Of a stretch of 64,000 nt of DNA, positions 8,674 to 17,774 are shown piece after piece. Both the position numbers and the translations under genes were made by a program. The first letter of the stretch is position 1. Every line of letters begins with the position of its first letter. The stretch is taken from assembly GCF_022049065.2 (NCBI RefSeq), contig NZ_CP095744.1:682001-746000 (forward strand), written 5' to 3'. The stretch is from Niallia sp. Man26. GTDB lineage: Bacteria; Bacillota; Bacilli; Bacillales; Cytobacillaceae. The notes beneath the pieces were generated by a model. The model was not told the origin of the DNA, made no database searches, and worked only from the letters and a program-made list of their open reading frames with translations.

Positions 8674-10533
8674 TCAAAGGACATTTTTAACCTGCTTTGT
8701 GTAAAAAAAGCGGACAATCGCAAAGTAAATTATTTGGATTAATGTAAATACACCTAGTACTGCTGTGGATATTTTTGTTAAATCATAATAAAATAAATGT
8801 GATAACGCTGTTAGTGCAACTGCCCCATGAATCAGTGCCACCAAAATCTGCGTAAAGAATAGAATTGCCGTTTGTCTTGTAAGAACGTTCTTCAATTCTT
8901 TCTCTGTTAATCCCATTTTGGCAATAGACCGAAACTTCTGTTTGTCTTCCTCTAAATCTGCGTACAGTCGGAAATATAGAAAGCTTCCCGCTGAAACAAA
9001 AAAGACTATTCCAATAAACAAGCCTACAAATAATACTAAGCCATATTGCTTATTGAGCTGATAGATACTATAATCCTTAGCAGAAAATTCATAAGGAGGA
9101 ACTACTTCTTCTATCTTTTTGGAAGCTGCTATAATATTGTCTTGCCCTTCTGTGACTTGCCATGCATGATAGCTCTCCTCACTTAAAGGAGCTGGCAGTT
9201 CCTCAAAGTCCTGGTCAGAAACTACATAATAAGAATCCGTTGCTGGAAGGGCTCTGGAATAAATCACTTCTTTTGGAACCAAGGATGTACCTGAATTCAA
9301 TTTTAACGGTTGTTTAAGTAATTCTTCCGTTTGGCCAAATTCATTGCCGGTAAATTCAACTACCTTAACCTCACCTTTGCCAATATTAATTGTGTTTTCT
9401 CCCAATAAAACAGCAAATCGATTAAATTCTGTTTCACTAGTTATAACGATATGATCTTGTCCTACCTCATAATAGCGGAGCTGGGTTTGCTCATGATTTG
9501 CTTCCATCTTTTCTTCCTTGATTGTTTCATTTATAAAAGCAACATCTTCCTTGTCTTGATCTCCCGTTATATAGTCAAACGTATAAGGATTGTTATTTTT
9601 CAGCCCTGCCGTTAGGAAGGTTTGAAACCCAAACAATGTTCCGATTGCACTAAAGGCTACTGTAGATATAATGGCAACCATAAAAAAAGTACGGGCATTA
9701 TCCTTTATCCGGAAGGATAAATCAGAAAAAAGAATCATATTTGTTTTTCGCCAGAATATGTTGTTGTTATGTTTCAATCTGCGGATGATATATACACTCA
9801 GCTGTGTAAACAACAGATAAGTACCGATAATTACGACTATTACTACTGGCAGCATCGCGACAATCACGACAGCACCTTCTACTATTAGAGCAGCTGCATA
9901 GCCAACTCCAATCAGCAATACTGCAGAAATCGTTAAAAAGATATTAGCTTTTGGTTCACCTTTTGACTTCTTATTTCCTTTGATTAAATCGATGAGCTTG
10001 CGACTGCGTAGTATATAGGAAACAAATAACGAAATAAACAAAAACAACAATATAAACGAAAGAAATGTGATGATAATGGCTTGTGTAGGAAAATAAAAGT
10101 TTAGCGCGTCATCCAAAACAAGCACATTTTCTGCGATTAATAATAACACTTTAGAAAAAATCAATCCTAATAAAATACCGCCTAAGGTTGCAAAAAAACC
10201 GATTACCATGTTCTCCATGAATATCATGAGACGAACTTGCCTAACGGACATCCCTTGCATCATCAATAACCCTAACTCTTTCTTCCGGGTGCTCAAGAAT
10301 GAACTCATAGAATATAGTATGAAGAAGAAGGAAAAGACATAGATGATTCCTCCTGCAATATTCATCCCTTGTTGTACGGAGGAATTCATGTCACTTCCAG
10401 ATATAACGTGATGGTAGGCGAAAATCGCAAATGTGAAGAATACCATCACCGTAAACATACTGCTTAGGAAGTAGGCTGCATACAGTCGTTTGTTGCGGAT
10501 AACATTATTAAACGCGAATCTGCGAAAGGTCAT
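8674..10533 (-). CDS. Bce-type ABC transporter permease (antimicrobial peptide detoxification)
   Basis: About 619 residues with ten predicted membrane segments and one large extracytoplasmic domain of roughly 200 residues between segments 7 and 8 (about 305-515), the hallmark of BceB/YxdM/PsdB permeases. These proteins sense and remove cell-wall-active peptides and activate their partner kinase. The N-terminus MTFRRFAFNNVIRNKR is family-typical. I prefer the ATG at 10533 (8 nt after AGGAGG) over the in-frame ATG at 10539, which is too close. Overlaps the ATPase gene by 26 bp, so translation is probably coupled. Confidence 0.88.
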   Translation of the reverse strand: MTFRRFAFNNVIRNKRLYAAYFLSSMFTVMVFFTFAIFAYHHVISGSDMNSSVQQGMNIAGGIIYVFSFFFILYSMSSFLSTRKKELGLLMMQGMSVRQVRLMIFMENMVIGFFATLGGILLGLIFSKVLLLIAENVLVLDDALNFYFPTQAIIITFLSFILLFLFISLFVSYILRSRKLIDLIKGNKKSKGEPKANIFLTISAVLLIGVGYAAALIVEGAVVIVAMLPVVIVVIIGTYLLFTQLSVYIIRRLKHNNNIFWRKTNMILFSDLSFRIKDNARTFFMVAIISTVAFSAIGTLFGFQTFLTAGLKNNNPYTFDYITGDQDKEDVAFINETIKEEKMEANHEQTQLRYYEVGQDHIVITSETEFNRFAVLLGENTINIGKGEVKVVEFTGNEFGQTEELLKQPLKLNSGTSLVPKEVIYSRALPATDSYYVVSDQDFEELPAPLSEESYHAWQVTEGQDNIIAASKKIEEVVPPYEFSAKDYSIYQLNKQYGLVLFVGLFIGIVFFVSAGSFLYFRLYADLEEDKQKFRSIAKMGLTEKELKNVLTRQTAILFFTQILVALIHGAVALTALSHLFYYDLTKISTAVLGVFTLIQIIYFAIVRFFYTKQVKNVL

Positions 10534-11272
10534 GCCCATCTCCTCCTAGTAAAGAAAGTGTATCAATTATTCTTTGGAAGAAGGCTTGGCGATTATCGCC
10601 GCGATGAATTTCCGAATAAAAATTGCCGTCCCGAATAAAAATTACCCGATTACAATAACTGGCTGCTTGCGGATCATGAGTCACAAGTAGCATCGTTGTG
10701 CGCTCCTGTTTATTTATCGTTTCCAGCATTTCCATGACATCTTTGGACGACTTCGAATCTAAATTTCCGGTTGGTTCATCAGCAAGCAGCAATTTAGGGA
10801 CATGAATCATCGCCCTTGCCACTGCTGCCCTTTGCGCCTGACCTCCAGAAATCTCATAGGTGCGCTTATTCATAATAGCGGTAATCCCCAATTTTCCCGC
10901 GATTTCCTGTGCCTTTTGTTTCATCTCTTTTACTTTTTTGCCATCGAGTGTCAACGGAAGAACAATATTTTCTTCTACCGTTAAGGTATGCAGCAAATTA
11001 AAATCCTGAAATACAAAGCCCAGCTCCCGTCTGCGGAATTTTGCCAGCTCCTCTCTTTTGAGCTGATGCGGATTATTACCATTGATCAATATCTCGCCAG
11101 TCGTTGGCTCATCAATTGTTGCTATCATATTTAAAAGAGTCGTTTTCCCACTGCCAGAGGGTCCCATAATTCCTACAAATTCGCCGTTTTCAACAGATAA
11201 ATTTATATTGTTTAATGCTTTATAAGCAATTTTGCCTTCATATATTTTACTGACCTGGTTCACTTCTAACAT
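10508..11272 (-). CDS. Bce-type ABC transporter ATPase
   Basis: 254-residue ATPase. Walker A GPSGSGKTT (about residues 38-46), Q-loop FQDFNLL, signature SGGQAQR, Walker B LLLADEPTG and a switch histidine in THDPQ are all present. The C-terminal extension ending in LSLLGGDGHDLSQIRV is the BceA/YxdL type tail rather than a LolD tail. ATG at 11272 is 8 nt after AAGGAG; a GTG at 11275 is possible. With the permease it forms the exporter that is the target of the adjacent two-component system. Confidence 0.9.
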   Translation of the reverse strand: MLEVNQVSKIYEGKIAYKALNNINLSVENGEFVGIMGPSGSGKTTLLNMIATIDEPTTGEILINGNNPHQLKREELAKFRRRELGFVFQDFNLLHTLTVEENIVLPLTLDGKKVKEMKQKAQEIAGKLGITAIMNKRTYEISGGQAQRAAVARAMIHVPKLLLADEPTGNLDSKSSKDVMEMLETINKQERTTMLLVTHDPQAASYCNRVIFIRDGNFYSEIHRGDNRQAFFQRIIDTLSLLGGDGHDLSQIRV

Positions 11273-11307
11273 CACAAGATCTCCTTTTCTGCTTTTGACC
11301 TGTGATT

Positions 11308-11313
11308 AGTATA
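11308..11313 (-). promoter_or_regulatory. -10 element of the ABC transporter promoter
   Basis: TATACT on the minus strand about 36 bp upstream of the ATPase start. The -35 region is poor, as expected for a promoter needing activation by the response regulator bound at 11359-11372. Confidence 0.5.
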
Positions 11314-11358
11314 CCTTGCAAAAGTAGTGCTTAACTATCGATTCTTCTTACACTTTCC

Positions 11359-11372
11359 TTACAAGCTTGTAA
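11359..11372. promoter_or_regulatory. BceR-type response regulator binding site
   Basis: TTACA-AGCT-TGTAA is a perfect instance of the inverted repeat TNACA-N4-TGTAA described for BceR-like regulators, and the palindrome extends to 18 bp (CC...GG at 11357-11374). It overlaps the kinase stop codon and is centred about 55 bp upstream of the -10 of the ABC transporter genes, the expected place for an activator. Confidence 0.75.
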
Positions 11373-12360
11373 GGTTTTGCGTGTCCGAGAAAACGATGCG
11401 AAAAGTTGTACCTTTACCTGATGCTGACTCCATTTCAATCTGGTGACCGAGATATTTCAGCGTCTCCTTCGTTAAATACAGTCCCATCCCTGTTGATTCC
11501 CGAAACTTTCTGCCATTTTCTCCGGTAAAAAAGGGATCGAAAATCCGCTTTTTATCGCTTTCTGGTATGCCAATTCCAAAATCCTTTACTTCCAGAATGG
11601 CTTGTTTCTCTCTTTCATAAATGGAAATAACAATCCGATTACTAATCCCAGAAGAATATTTAACTGCATTACTAATAAGCTGGGTGAGAATAAAAAACAG
11701 CCACTTCTCATCAGTCTCGACTGTCATTCCTGGCTTTTGCACCTCTAGCTTAGGATAAACCTTGTTCCTGATATAAAAGCGTTTATTCTCACCGTTCACT
11801 TCATCTATCAATTTTGCTAGATTTACCGGCTTGATATGAAAATCCTGCTCTATTGTTTTTAACCTGGCTATATACAAAACTGTGTTCAGACCAGTCTTCA
11901 TTACTTCCGTCTCTTCGCGGATGCTGGATGACTCAGGTTCATCTAAATTTTGGGCAGTGAGTTCAATTACTGATAATGGGGTTTTCATCTGATGCACCCA
12001 TTGGTCCATAAACTTACGATGCTCTTCCTGCTCTTTTTCAACTAGTTTCAATTGATTTTGAAAAAGTTTGTATTGAGTTCGCATCAACTCATCGAAGGCT
12101 TTAGAAATCGGGGCATCATCTGTTTTTTGATAGCTGTCATCAAGCGTTTCCAGCGGCTGATTTAAACGCTTGTACATTTTCTGCCGTGATAAATAATAAT
12201 ATAGGAAATAACTAACAAGGATGAAAAAGCTGAGAAAAACAGCGTAAGCAAACAGCTTAATATCTCGATAGCCATCAAACCAAAAAATCGAAAGAAAAAG
12301 GAGCATTTGCACAGCCTGCACAAAAATCAACAACGTATGCTCTTTTAAGAATAATCTCAT
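11359..12360 (-). CDS. Intramembrane-sensing histidine kinase, BceS-like
   Basis: 333 residues with two close N-terminal membrane segments (about 9-28 and 35-57) and almost no extracellular loop, so it cannot sense a ligand itself and relies on the ABC permease. The phospho-acceptor is His123 in WVHQMKTPLS. ATP-binding boxes follow: QLISNAVKYS (N), VKDFGIGIPE (G1), STGMGLYLTK (G2). The ATG at 12360 overlaps the regulator stop as ATGA, so the pair is translationally coupled. Confidence 0.88.
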   Translation of the reverse strand: MRLFLKEHTLLIFVQAVQMLLFLSIFWFDGYRDIKLFAYAVFLSFFILVSYFLYYYLSRQKMYKRLNQPLETLDDSYQKTDDAPISKAFDELMRTQYKLFQNQLKLVEKEQEEHRKFMDQWVHQMKTPLSVIELTAQNLDEPESSSIREETEVMKTGLNTVLYIARLKTIEQDFHIKPVNLAKLIDEVNGENKRFYIRNKVYPKLEVQKPGMTVETDEKWLFFILTQLISNAVKYSSGISNRIVISIYEREKQAILEVKDFGIGIPESDKKRIFDPFFTGENGRKFRESTGMGLYLTKETLKYLGHQIEMESASGKGTTFRIVFSDTQNLTSL

Positions 12361-13061
12361 TTCTTTTCCGCCGACCATGATACATGTAACCGATATCCTG
12401 CTCCTCTTACAGTTTCCACTGCATCGTGTAAGCCAATTTCCTGAAACTTTTTACGGACTCTTGTAATATTAACATTCAATGTATTTTCATCTACATAGCT
12501 TTGGTCATCCCACAGCTTTTCCAGTAAATCCTCTCGTCCAGCCACACGAGGATATCGTTCCATCAAGCTTTCAATAATATCTGCTTCTTTCTTTGATAAA
12601 GAAATACTCTTGCTTCTATAGGTAAGCTCGAGTCTCTCTGGAAAGAATCTTAGACCAGCGTTTTCTAAGATTCGGCTCTCTGGAATGCTGGCATACTCCC
12701 CGTAAGCACGGCGCAGCTGGCTGCGGATTTTTGCGATTACAATTTCTGCACTAAACGGCTTTGTTATATAGTCATCTCCGCCATTCTCTAATGCCATCAC
12801 TTGATCCATCTCCCCTATCCTTGCAGAAAGAAAAATCACAGGACAAACCGATTCCTTGCGAATTTGCCTGCACCAATAATAACCATCAAAGCTTGGCAAA
12901 TTAATATCTAACAGCACTAGATTTGGATTTATTTCATAAAATGTATTCATTACATGTTCAAAATCAATGACACACGTCACATCATAACCATATTTTTCAA
13001 TATGCGTCTTTAAATGGGTTGCAATTTTAGGATCATCCTCAACAATCATTATTTTTTGCAT
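12357..13061 (-). CDS. OmpR-family response regulator, BceR-like
   Basis: 234 residues: receiver domain (acidic pocket EDD at 8-10, phospho-acceptor Asp52 in LLDINLP, switch Lys in TKPF) and a C-terminal winged helix with VDENTLNVNITRVRKKF as recognition region and GYRLHVS at the end. It should bind the palindrome at 11359-11372 and switch on the ABC exporter when a peptide antibiotic is present. Confidence 0.9.
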   Translation of the reverse strand: MQKIMIVEDDPKIATHLKTHIEKYGYDVTCVIDFEHVMNTFYEINPNLVLLDINLPSFDGYYWCRQIRKESVCPVIFLSARIGEMDQVMALENGGDDYITKPFSAEIVIAKIRSQLRRAYGEYASIPESRILENAGLRFFPERLELTYRSKSISLSKKEADIIESLMERYPRVAGREDLLEKLWDDQSYVDENTLNVNITRVRKKFQEIGLHDAVETVRGAGYRLHVSWSAEKK

Positions 13062-13348
13062 GTTTGATCACTCCTTATTTCAGTTTCCATTATGGCATAG
13101 AATGGGAGCAGCGACAAAAAATTCATAAAATCGTAAAACGCTCTCTGCACAAGCAGCATCTTTAAAGGCGATGTATAGGCGATGTATACATCTATAATGG
13201 GTACTTATAATTGATAAAACGGATTAGGCGCTTGCGCTAATTTAGGCCATTTAAAAATTATAATAATAGAGTTAAACGTATGCGATAACCATATTTCCAA
13301 TTTCCGGAGCGAGAAAATCAACACTTTTTTAGCTGAAACGTATGAAGC
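13062..13348. other. Intergenic region without a recognised gene
   Basis: 287 bp upstream of the response regulator. It holds a small direct repeat (GGCGATGTATA twice near 13166-13190) and a short inverted repeat around GGCGCTTGCGCTA near 13228. No open frame with a ribosome site is seen on either strand. Confidence 0.5.
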
Positions 13349-13381
13349 AAAAAACCGGCCATCCTTTCGGATGCCCGGTTT
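13349..13381 (-). terminator. Intrinsic terminator
   Basis: Stem of 13 bp with one mismatch (arms at 13352-13364 and 13369-13381, 4-nt loop) followed on the minus strand by six T residues. Ends the FMN reductase gene. Confidence 0.8.
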
Positions 13382-13396
13382 ATCTATATTAAATCT

Positions 13397-13999
13397 TTAC
13401 TTTCTTATTGTTTTTAAAGCGCCGCTCCAAGCATTTACTTGGTCAAGCATTGCATTTACATTTGTAAGATGCAGATCAGCTGGCTTAAATACAGAGCCAT
13501 TTTCGAAATCTGTGAATAAGGATAAAGTTGGATGAACACGCACGTCGGCAATCAAAAGTTCCCCTAAAATCCCTCTTAAATGTTCTGCAGCTCGAGCTCC
13601 GCCTGTTGAACCATAGCTTACTATCCCAGCTGCTTTATTGTTCCAGGCTTCGCGAGCTGAATCAAGGGCATTTTTTAATGCTCCTGTGATACTGTGGTTG
13701 TATTCTTGAACGATAAAGACAAATCCATCTAGGCTGTTGAGCTTTTGATTCCATGCCGTTATACTTGGCTCACTGCCATCTGTAGTGCCAAGAAACGGCA
13801 GATTAAATTCAGCAATATCAACGACTTCGTAATTAGCATCACCGCGTTTGTCAGCAATTTCTTTCACCCATGCCCCTACTTGCGGACTTACTCTACCTTC
13901 TCTAGTGCTTCCTAAAATAATCCCGATATTTAGCTTTTCAACTGCCATTGTCTCATCCTCCTCTGTTTGTTTCCCAAAAATCTTTTTGAAAAAACTCAT
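13397..13999 (-). CDS. NAD(P)H-dependent FMN reductase
   Basis: Flavodoxin-like NADPH-dependent FMN reductase. The FMN phosphate loop is GSTREGRVSPQVGAW near residue 30; the second flavin loop is EYNHSITGALKNALD, typical of the ArsH/YieF/azoreductase group. Two starts are plausible: ATG 13999 (AGGTGG upstream), giving a short amphipathic leader MSFFKKIFGKQTEEDE, or ATG 13948 with a stronger GAGGAGG site, giving the usual family length of about 183. Just 33 bp from the NmrA-like gene upstream, so they probably share a transcript. Likely quinone or nitro-compound reduction. Confidence 0.82.
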   Translation of the reverse strand: MSFFKKIFGKQTEEDETMAVEKLNIGIILGSTREGRVSPQVGAWVKEIADKRGDANYEVVDIAEFNLPFLGTTDGSEPSITAWNQKLNSLDGFVFIVQEYNHSITGALKNALDSAREAWNNKAAGIVSYGSTGGARAAEHLRGILGELLIADVRVHPTLSLFTDFENGSVFKPADLHLTNVNAMLDQVNAWSGALKTIRK

Positions 14000-14032
14000 T
14001 TTATCAACCACCTGTCACAAGAGAAAGATCTC

Positions 14033-14899
14033 TTATTTAGTGTTTTCTTTGACTATTTGCTCTAATCCTTTACGAATAGATGTTACTGGACGTCCAAGCA
14101 CCTTTTCAAAGTCATTGCTTTCAATTTCTAATGTTCCTTCACGGATGTCTTTTTGAATATTAACAAGCATTGGCAGGAGAAACTCTGGAACACCTGCGCC
14201 CTTCATAATCTCTGTGTAAGCAGCATCATCCACATGCTGTACAGCAACATTTGCCCCAATAACAGCACCAAGCTCTGCGGCCATTTCATCCGTTGTTAGC
14301 AATGGGCCAGAAAGTTCATAAATTGTATTTTCGTGACCAGTTCCAGAAAGCACTATCGCTGCTGCCTCTGCATAATCCTGCTGCAACGCCCAGCCGACTT
14401 TGCCGTTTCCTGCTGATGTTATCCATGGTGCTCCTGCTAGAACTCCTTGGATGCTGGAGCTTTCATTTTCTAAGTACCAGTTGTTGCGCAAGAAAGAATA
14501 TGGTAAACCAGACTCTTGAATTCTTGTTTCTGTTGCTTTATGTGTTGGAGCAAGGAAATTGCTGCTTGCCTGTGCATTGCCGATACTTGTGTATGCGATG
14601 AATTTCACTCCAGCACGCTCGGCTTCGGCTACTGCATCTGTATGCTGGCGGATTCTTGTTTCGTTATCTCCATCTGCTGAAATGATAAGCAAACGGTCAA
14701 TCCCTGCAAAAGCTGCAGCCAAAGTTTCAGGCTGATTAAAATCGCCTTGGCGAACTTCCACTCCAAGCGCAGAAATCCATTCTGCTTTCTCTGGATTGCG
14801 GACACTCACTGCCAGTTGTTCTGCAGGCACTTTTTTAAGTAATTCCTTCACCACCTTGCTTCCTAATTTGCCAGTTGCTCCAGTTACTAATAGTTTCAT
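14033..14899 (-). CDS. NmrA-like NAD(P)H quinone oxidoreductase (YtfG/QorB type)
   Basis: 288-residue atypical SDR. N-terminal TGATGKLGSKV (residues 7-17) binds NADP; SVRNPEK near 32-38 and the stretch YTSIGNA are typical of the QOR2/YtfG family, which reduces quinones. No classical YxxxK pair is used. It is divergent from an Rrf2-family regulator, probably its controller, and lies upstream of an FMN reductase, making a small electrophile or quinone stress unit. Confidence 0.82.
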   Translation of the reverse strand: MKLLVTGATGKLGSKVVKELLKKVPAEQLAVSVRNPEKAEWISALGVEVRQGDFNQPETLAAAFAGIDRLLIISADGDNETRIRQHTDAVAEAERAGVKFIAYTSIGNAQASSNFLAPTHKATETRIQESGLPYSFLRNNWYLENESSSIQGVLAGAPWITSAGNGKVGWALQQDYAEAAAIVLSGTGHENTIYELSGPLLTTDEMAAELGAVIGANVAVQHVDDAAYTEIMKGAGVPEFLLPMLVNIQKDIREGTLEIESNDFEKVLGRPVTSIRKGLEQIVKENTK

Positions 14900-15103
14900 T
14901 GCAATTCCTCCAAGTAAATTTATTCATGTAATGATGTTATCATGCATAATAACGCTGTAATTATTTTGAATACCTGTATCCATAATAGATACCTCTATAA
15001 CTTTTGTCAACGAGAATGTTTTTTTATTTTTTGGGGAATATCATGTATAATACTTTTTATTCTTATTCTAAGATCTTCATAATCGTATAAGCAGGTGAGT
15101 TTT

Positions 15104-15550
15104 GTGCAAATAAGCAGCAGGTTTACTGTTGGTGTTCATATATTAGCTCTATTGGAAATTAATAAAAAAGGAGTCAGCTCTTCTGAATTTTTGGCAGGAA
15201 GTGTTAATACAAACCCCACTTTGATCAGAAAAATTATGGGAATGCTGAAAAAAAACGGGCTGATTGAAGTTCAGCCAGGAATTGCTGGGGCTAAGCTTGC
15301 TAAGCCTCCCTCCGCTATCCGCTTAATAGATGTATATAAAGCTGTTGCTGTTGTAAAAGAGCAGGAATTATTCAGTGTACATGAAAATCCGCTGCGTGAC
15401 TGCCCTGTCGGCAGAAACATTCAGGATTCGATTACGCCAGTTTTATCATCAGCCCAAACAGCCTTAGAAAAAGAGCTGGAAAATGTGACAATTGAGGATA
15501 TCATTAAAGATATTGAGCAAAAAGAGAAAGATATGACAAGTAGCTCATAA
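15104..15550 (+). CDS. Rrf2-family transcription regulator (YwnA-like)
   Basis: 148 residues. N-terminal winged helix (MQISSRFTVGVHILALLEIN, then SEFLAGSVNTNPTLIRKIMG as recognition region). The start is GTG 15104, matching the conserved opening of this family, with AGGTGAG 4 nt before; the GTG at 15095 lies within that site. Only one cysteine region is present (LRDCPVGRNI, about residue 106), so this is the non-iron-sulphur YwnA type rather than IscR/NsrR. A single cysteine may sense thiol-reactive compounds, in line with the divergent quinone reductase. Confidence 0.83.
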   Translation: MQISSRFTVGVHILALLEINKKGVSSSEFLAGSVNTNPTLIRKIMGMLKKNGLIEVQPGIAGAKLAKPPSAIRLIDVYKAVAVVKEQELFSVHENPLRDCPVGRNIQDSITPVLSSAQTALEKELENVTIEDIIKDIEQKEKDMTSSS

Positions 15551-15557
15551 ATAAAAA

Positions 15558-15612
15558 AACTAACCCACTAGCATTGCATAGCTGCACGGAATGTTTGTGG
15601 GTTAGTTTTTAT
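15558..15612. terminator. Bidirectional terminator with long loop
   Basis: 11-bp arms AACTAACCCAC (15558-15568) and GTGGGTTAGTT (15597-15607) with a 28-nt loop and T-run; A-run on the other side. Separates convergent Rrf2 and dehydrogenase genes. Confidence 0.75.
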
Positions 15613-15616
15613 TAAT

Positions 15617-16753
15617 TCAAGGTTTAAGGACAACTTTAATACAGTTGTCTGTTCGTGTATCAAAATATTCATAGCCCTTTTCTGCCTCACTAAGGGGCAT
15701 GACATGTGTGATTACATCACCGAAATCCATCTTGCCTTGTGATACAAGATTATATAGGTAAGGCATATAATGGATGACAGGAGCTTGTCCTGAACGGATA
15801 TTAACATTTCTTTGAAAGATGTCGCCTAAAGGAAAAGCGTTATATCTTCCGCCATATACGCCGGTTACTTGAATGGTGCCGCCTTTGCGAACAGCCTGAC
15901 TGGCAATAACTAATGCACTCAATGTTCCGCCATGGAGCTTTAAGCCAGTAGCGAGATATTCCATCGGTGTCATTTTCCCGTCCATACCAACTGCATCGAT
16001 GACAACATCCGCTCCGCCCTTTGTTATCTCCTTTAAGTATTCACCTGTATTGGGATGATGCTCAAAATTAACTGTCTCGACTTTATTTGTTTTTTTTGCA
16101 TGCTGCAGGCGATATTCGAGATTATCCACAGCGATAACTCTTTTTGCGCCTTTAAACCATGCAAACTTTTGGGCCAGCAAACCTACCGGACCGCAGCCGA
16201 GGATTACCACTGTGTCTCCATCCTTTACACCTGCATTATCAACGGACCAAAAAGCAGTAGAAGCTGCGTCTGACAGCAGTACCAATTGTTCATCCTCAAC
16301 TTCACAATTTTCGGGTATTTTGAATGGGGTAAAATTGGCATATGGCACACGCAAATATTCAGCCTGACCGCCAGGATAGCCTCCCGTTAAATCGGAGTAA
16401 CCAAAAAAACCACCAATTTCACCATTGTCATTAGAATTATCACATTGGCTTTCTAGATTATTTTTGCAAAAGAAGCATTCCCCGCAGGCCACGTTAAACG
16501 GAATGATAACTCTGTCCCCTTTTTGGAGATTTTTCACGTCAGGTCCCACTTCTTCGACAATCCCCATTGGCTCATGTCCGATAATATAATCTTCTGGAAA
16601 GTTCGGAATCATTCCATGTATTAAGTGAAGATCAGATCCGCATATTGCTGAAGTGGTGACTTTTATCACAATATCATCACTCTTTTCAATCTTTGGACTC
16701 GGCACTTCTTTAACCTTTACATCTTTAATGCCTTGGAAAGTAACAGCCTTCAT
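15617..16753 (-). CDS. adhB: Zinc-dependent alcohol dehydrogenase, AdhB/FDH-like
   Basis: 378-residue medium-chain dehydrogenase. Catalytic zinc ligands: Cys38 in AICGSDLH and His60-Glu61 in GHEPMG. The structural zinc cluster is CGECFFCKNNLESQC (about 90-104). The NAD site is GCGPVGLLAQ. Length and sequence resemble B. subtilis AdhB and glutathione-independent formaldehyde dehydrogenases. In B. subtilis adhB sits among CotF-like coat genes (yraDEFG), and here too the next genes are CotF-like, so the synteny supports the name and a role in the spore or mother cell. Confidence 0.85.
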   Translation of the reverse strand: MKAVTFQGIKDVKVKEVPSPKIEKSDDIVIKVTTSAICGSDLHLIHGMIPNFPEDYIIGHEPMGIVEEVGPDVKNLQKGDRVIIPFNVACGECFFCKNNLESQCDNSNDNGEIGGFFGYSDLTGGYPGGQAEYLRVPYANFTPFKIPENCEVEDEQLVLLSDAASTAFWSVDNAGVKDGDTVVILGCGPVGLLAQKFAWFKGAKRVIAVDNLEYRLQHAKKTNKVETVNFEHHPNTGEYLKEITKGGADVVIDAVGMDGKMTPMEYLATGLKLHGGTLSALVIASQAVRKGGTIQVTGVYGGRYNAFPLGDIFQRNVNIRSGQAPVIHYMPYLYNLVSQGKMDFGDVITHVMPLSEAEKGYEYFDTRTDNCIKVVLKP

Positions 16754-16768
16754 TCTTTACATCCTTTC

Positions 16769-17137
16769 TTATTCATCGTCATCTATTTGCGCCATCATGC
16801 CAAGGCGGGAAGTATCTCCAGGAAATAAATCCATCTTTCCAATCATTAAAGCACCTTCAATAGACTTTAAATCCATCTTGTATTGATCTTCTAAATTATA
16901 TGGATGCAGCCACCCTTTTTTCATCATGAAGCTCGACACTTCTTCATGTAAAGCCAACCCTGCCTCAAGCTGAATCCGAAAAGCTTCCCGTAAATCTGGT
17001 GTTACCGTTTCAGACAAGGCAGTCGCAGCATTTCGAACACCGGTCTTAATGCTCAGCAAAAACTCCAGCGCTAATGCAGAATCAGCCATTTCCGGCATGC
17101 CTTCCGCATTTTCCACCTCTAAGTAATCTTTAATCAT
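16769..17137 (-). CDS. CotF-like spore coat protein
   Basis: 122 residues with the CotF ferritin-like helical domain: SALALEFLLSIKTGVRNAAT, then LREAFRIQLEAGLALHEEVS and FMMKKGWLHPYNLEDQYKMD, which is the typical C-terminal motif. Start ATG 17137 follows GGAGGAG at good spacing and overlaps the end of the upstream small gene by 8 bp. The longer frame to 17218 has no ribosome site. The C-terminus ends in an acidic tail. Probably made late in sporulation with the partner at 17130-17357 and the AdhB-like enzyme. Confidence 0.82.
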   Translation of the reverse strand: MIKDYLEVENAEGMPEMADSALALEFLLSIKTGVRNAATALSETVTPDLREAFRIQLEAGLALHEEVSSFMMKKGWLHPYNLEDQYKMDLKSIEGALMIGKMDLFPGDTSRLGMMAQIDDDE

Positions 17138-17357
17138 TGTAGTTCTCCTCCGAAACTGGGTTAGGCATTTTATAAAAGTTTTGCAAATATTCCAGTGCCT
17201 GAATGGATTGCTCCACATCCTTCTCCATTAACGCCTTTAATTCCTGATCAAAGACGACACCGGACATCATCTTGGATTTAATTACACAAGTTGTTTTGAA
17301 ATTCAGCATTTCATGCAGCTCTAATGTCTCATGGTTTGCTAAGCCATTAGTCTCCAT
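17130..17357 (-). CDS. Small CotF-family spore coat protein (YraE/YraG-like)
   Basis: 75 residues. It carries NHETLELHEMLNFKTTCVIKS, closely matching the divergent paralogue at 17775 (GLHESLELHELLTFKNTCLTKS). A good GGAGGTGAG site precedes the ATG. It looks like the N-terminal helical half of a CotF/DUF3231-like bundle encoded separately from the second half, with the two genes overlapping by 8 bp. Confidence 0.8.
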   Translation of the reverse strand: METNGLANHETLELHEMLNFKTTCVIKSKMMSGVVFDQELKALMEKDVEQSIQALEYLQNFYKMPNPVSEENYND

Positions 17358-17441
17358 ACACTCACCTCCATAGGTTTACTAAAGTATTTTTCGTTTACAA
17401 TCTTTCCTTTATGCGGATTGCAAAAATTCCAGATTAATACA

Positions 17442-17477
17442 AAATACTTCAACAAGACTATACCTGTTGAAGTATTT
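17442..17477 (-). terminator. Intrinsic terminator of the 38-residue gene
   Basis: Perfect 13-bp arms AAATACTTCAACA / TGTTGAAGTATTT with a 10-nt loop, beginning 9 nt after the stop of the small minus-strand gene. T-rich flanks exist on both strands. Confidence 0.65.
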
Positions 17478-17486
17478 CTATTTTAT

Positions 17487-17603
17487 TTATTTTTTTGGTT
17501 TTGACTGTTCGAACTTTTCTTTACTCGGTCTTTCTTGCACTTTTCGGTTAGAATCAAATGATTCTATATTTGCAAACCCATGTGTACCTCTGCCATTTGG
17601 CAT
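17487..17603 (-). CDS. 38-residue hydrophilic protein, probably sporulation-related
   Basis: Small open frame starting ATG 17603 with AGGTGG 5 nt before and ending in TAA at 17487, directly followed by a 13-bp hairpin. The product begins MPNGRGTHGFANIESFDSN and ends KFEQSKPKK; it is Lys/Arg/Glu rich, without membrane or cysteine features. I do not recognise the family. Its place between two divergent coat-gene pairs, plus its own ribosome site and terminator, argue for a real small coat or spore gene. Confidence 0.6.
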   Translation of the reverse strand: MPNGRGTHGFANIESFDSNRKVQERPSKEKFEQSKPKK

Positions 17604-17774
17604 ATTTCCACCTCATCTCTCCTGTTTATTTTGTATAAATCAGCCGAGAAAATGAACGGAATTGGAAGGAAAATTCAGGAACTCAGGATGAGTGTAAGAC
17701 AGTGCATAAACTCTTTTATTAGTGAAATTATAACAAGGACTATGTATGCAAGTGTTATGAAGGAGGATTAACAT

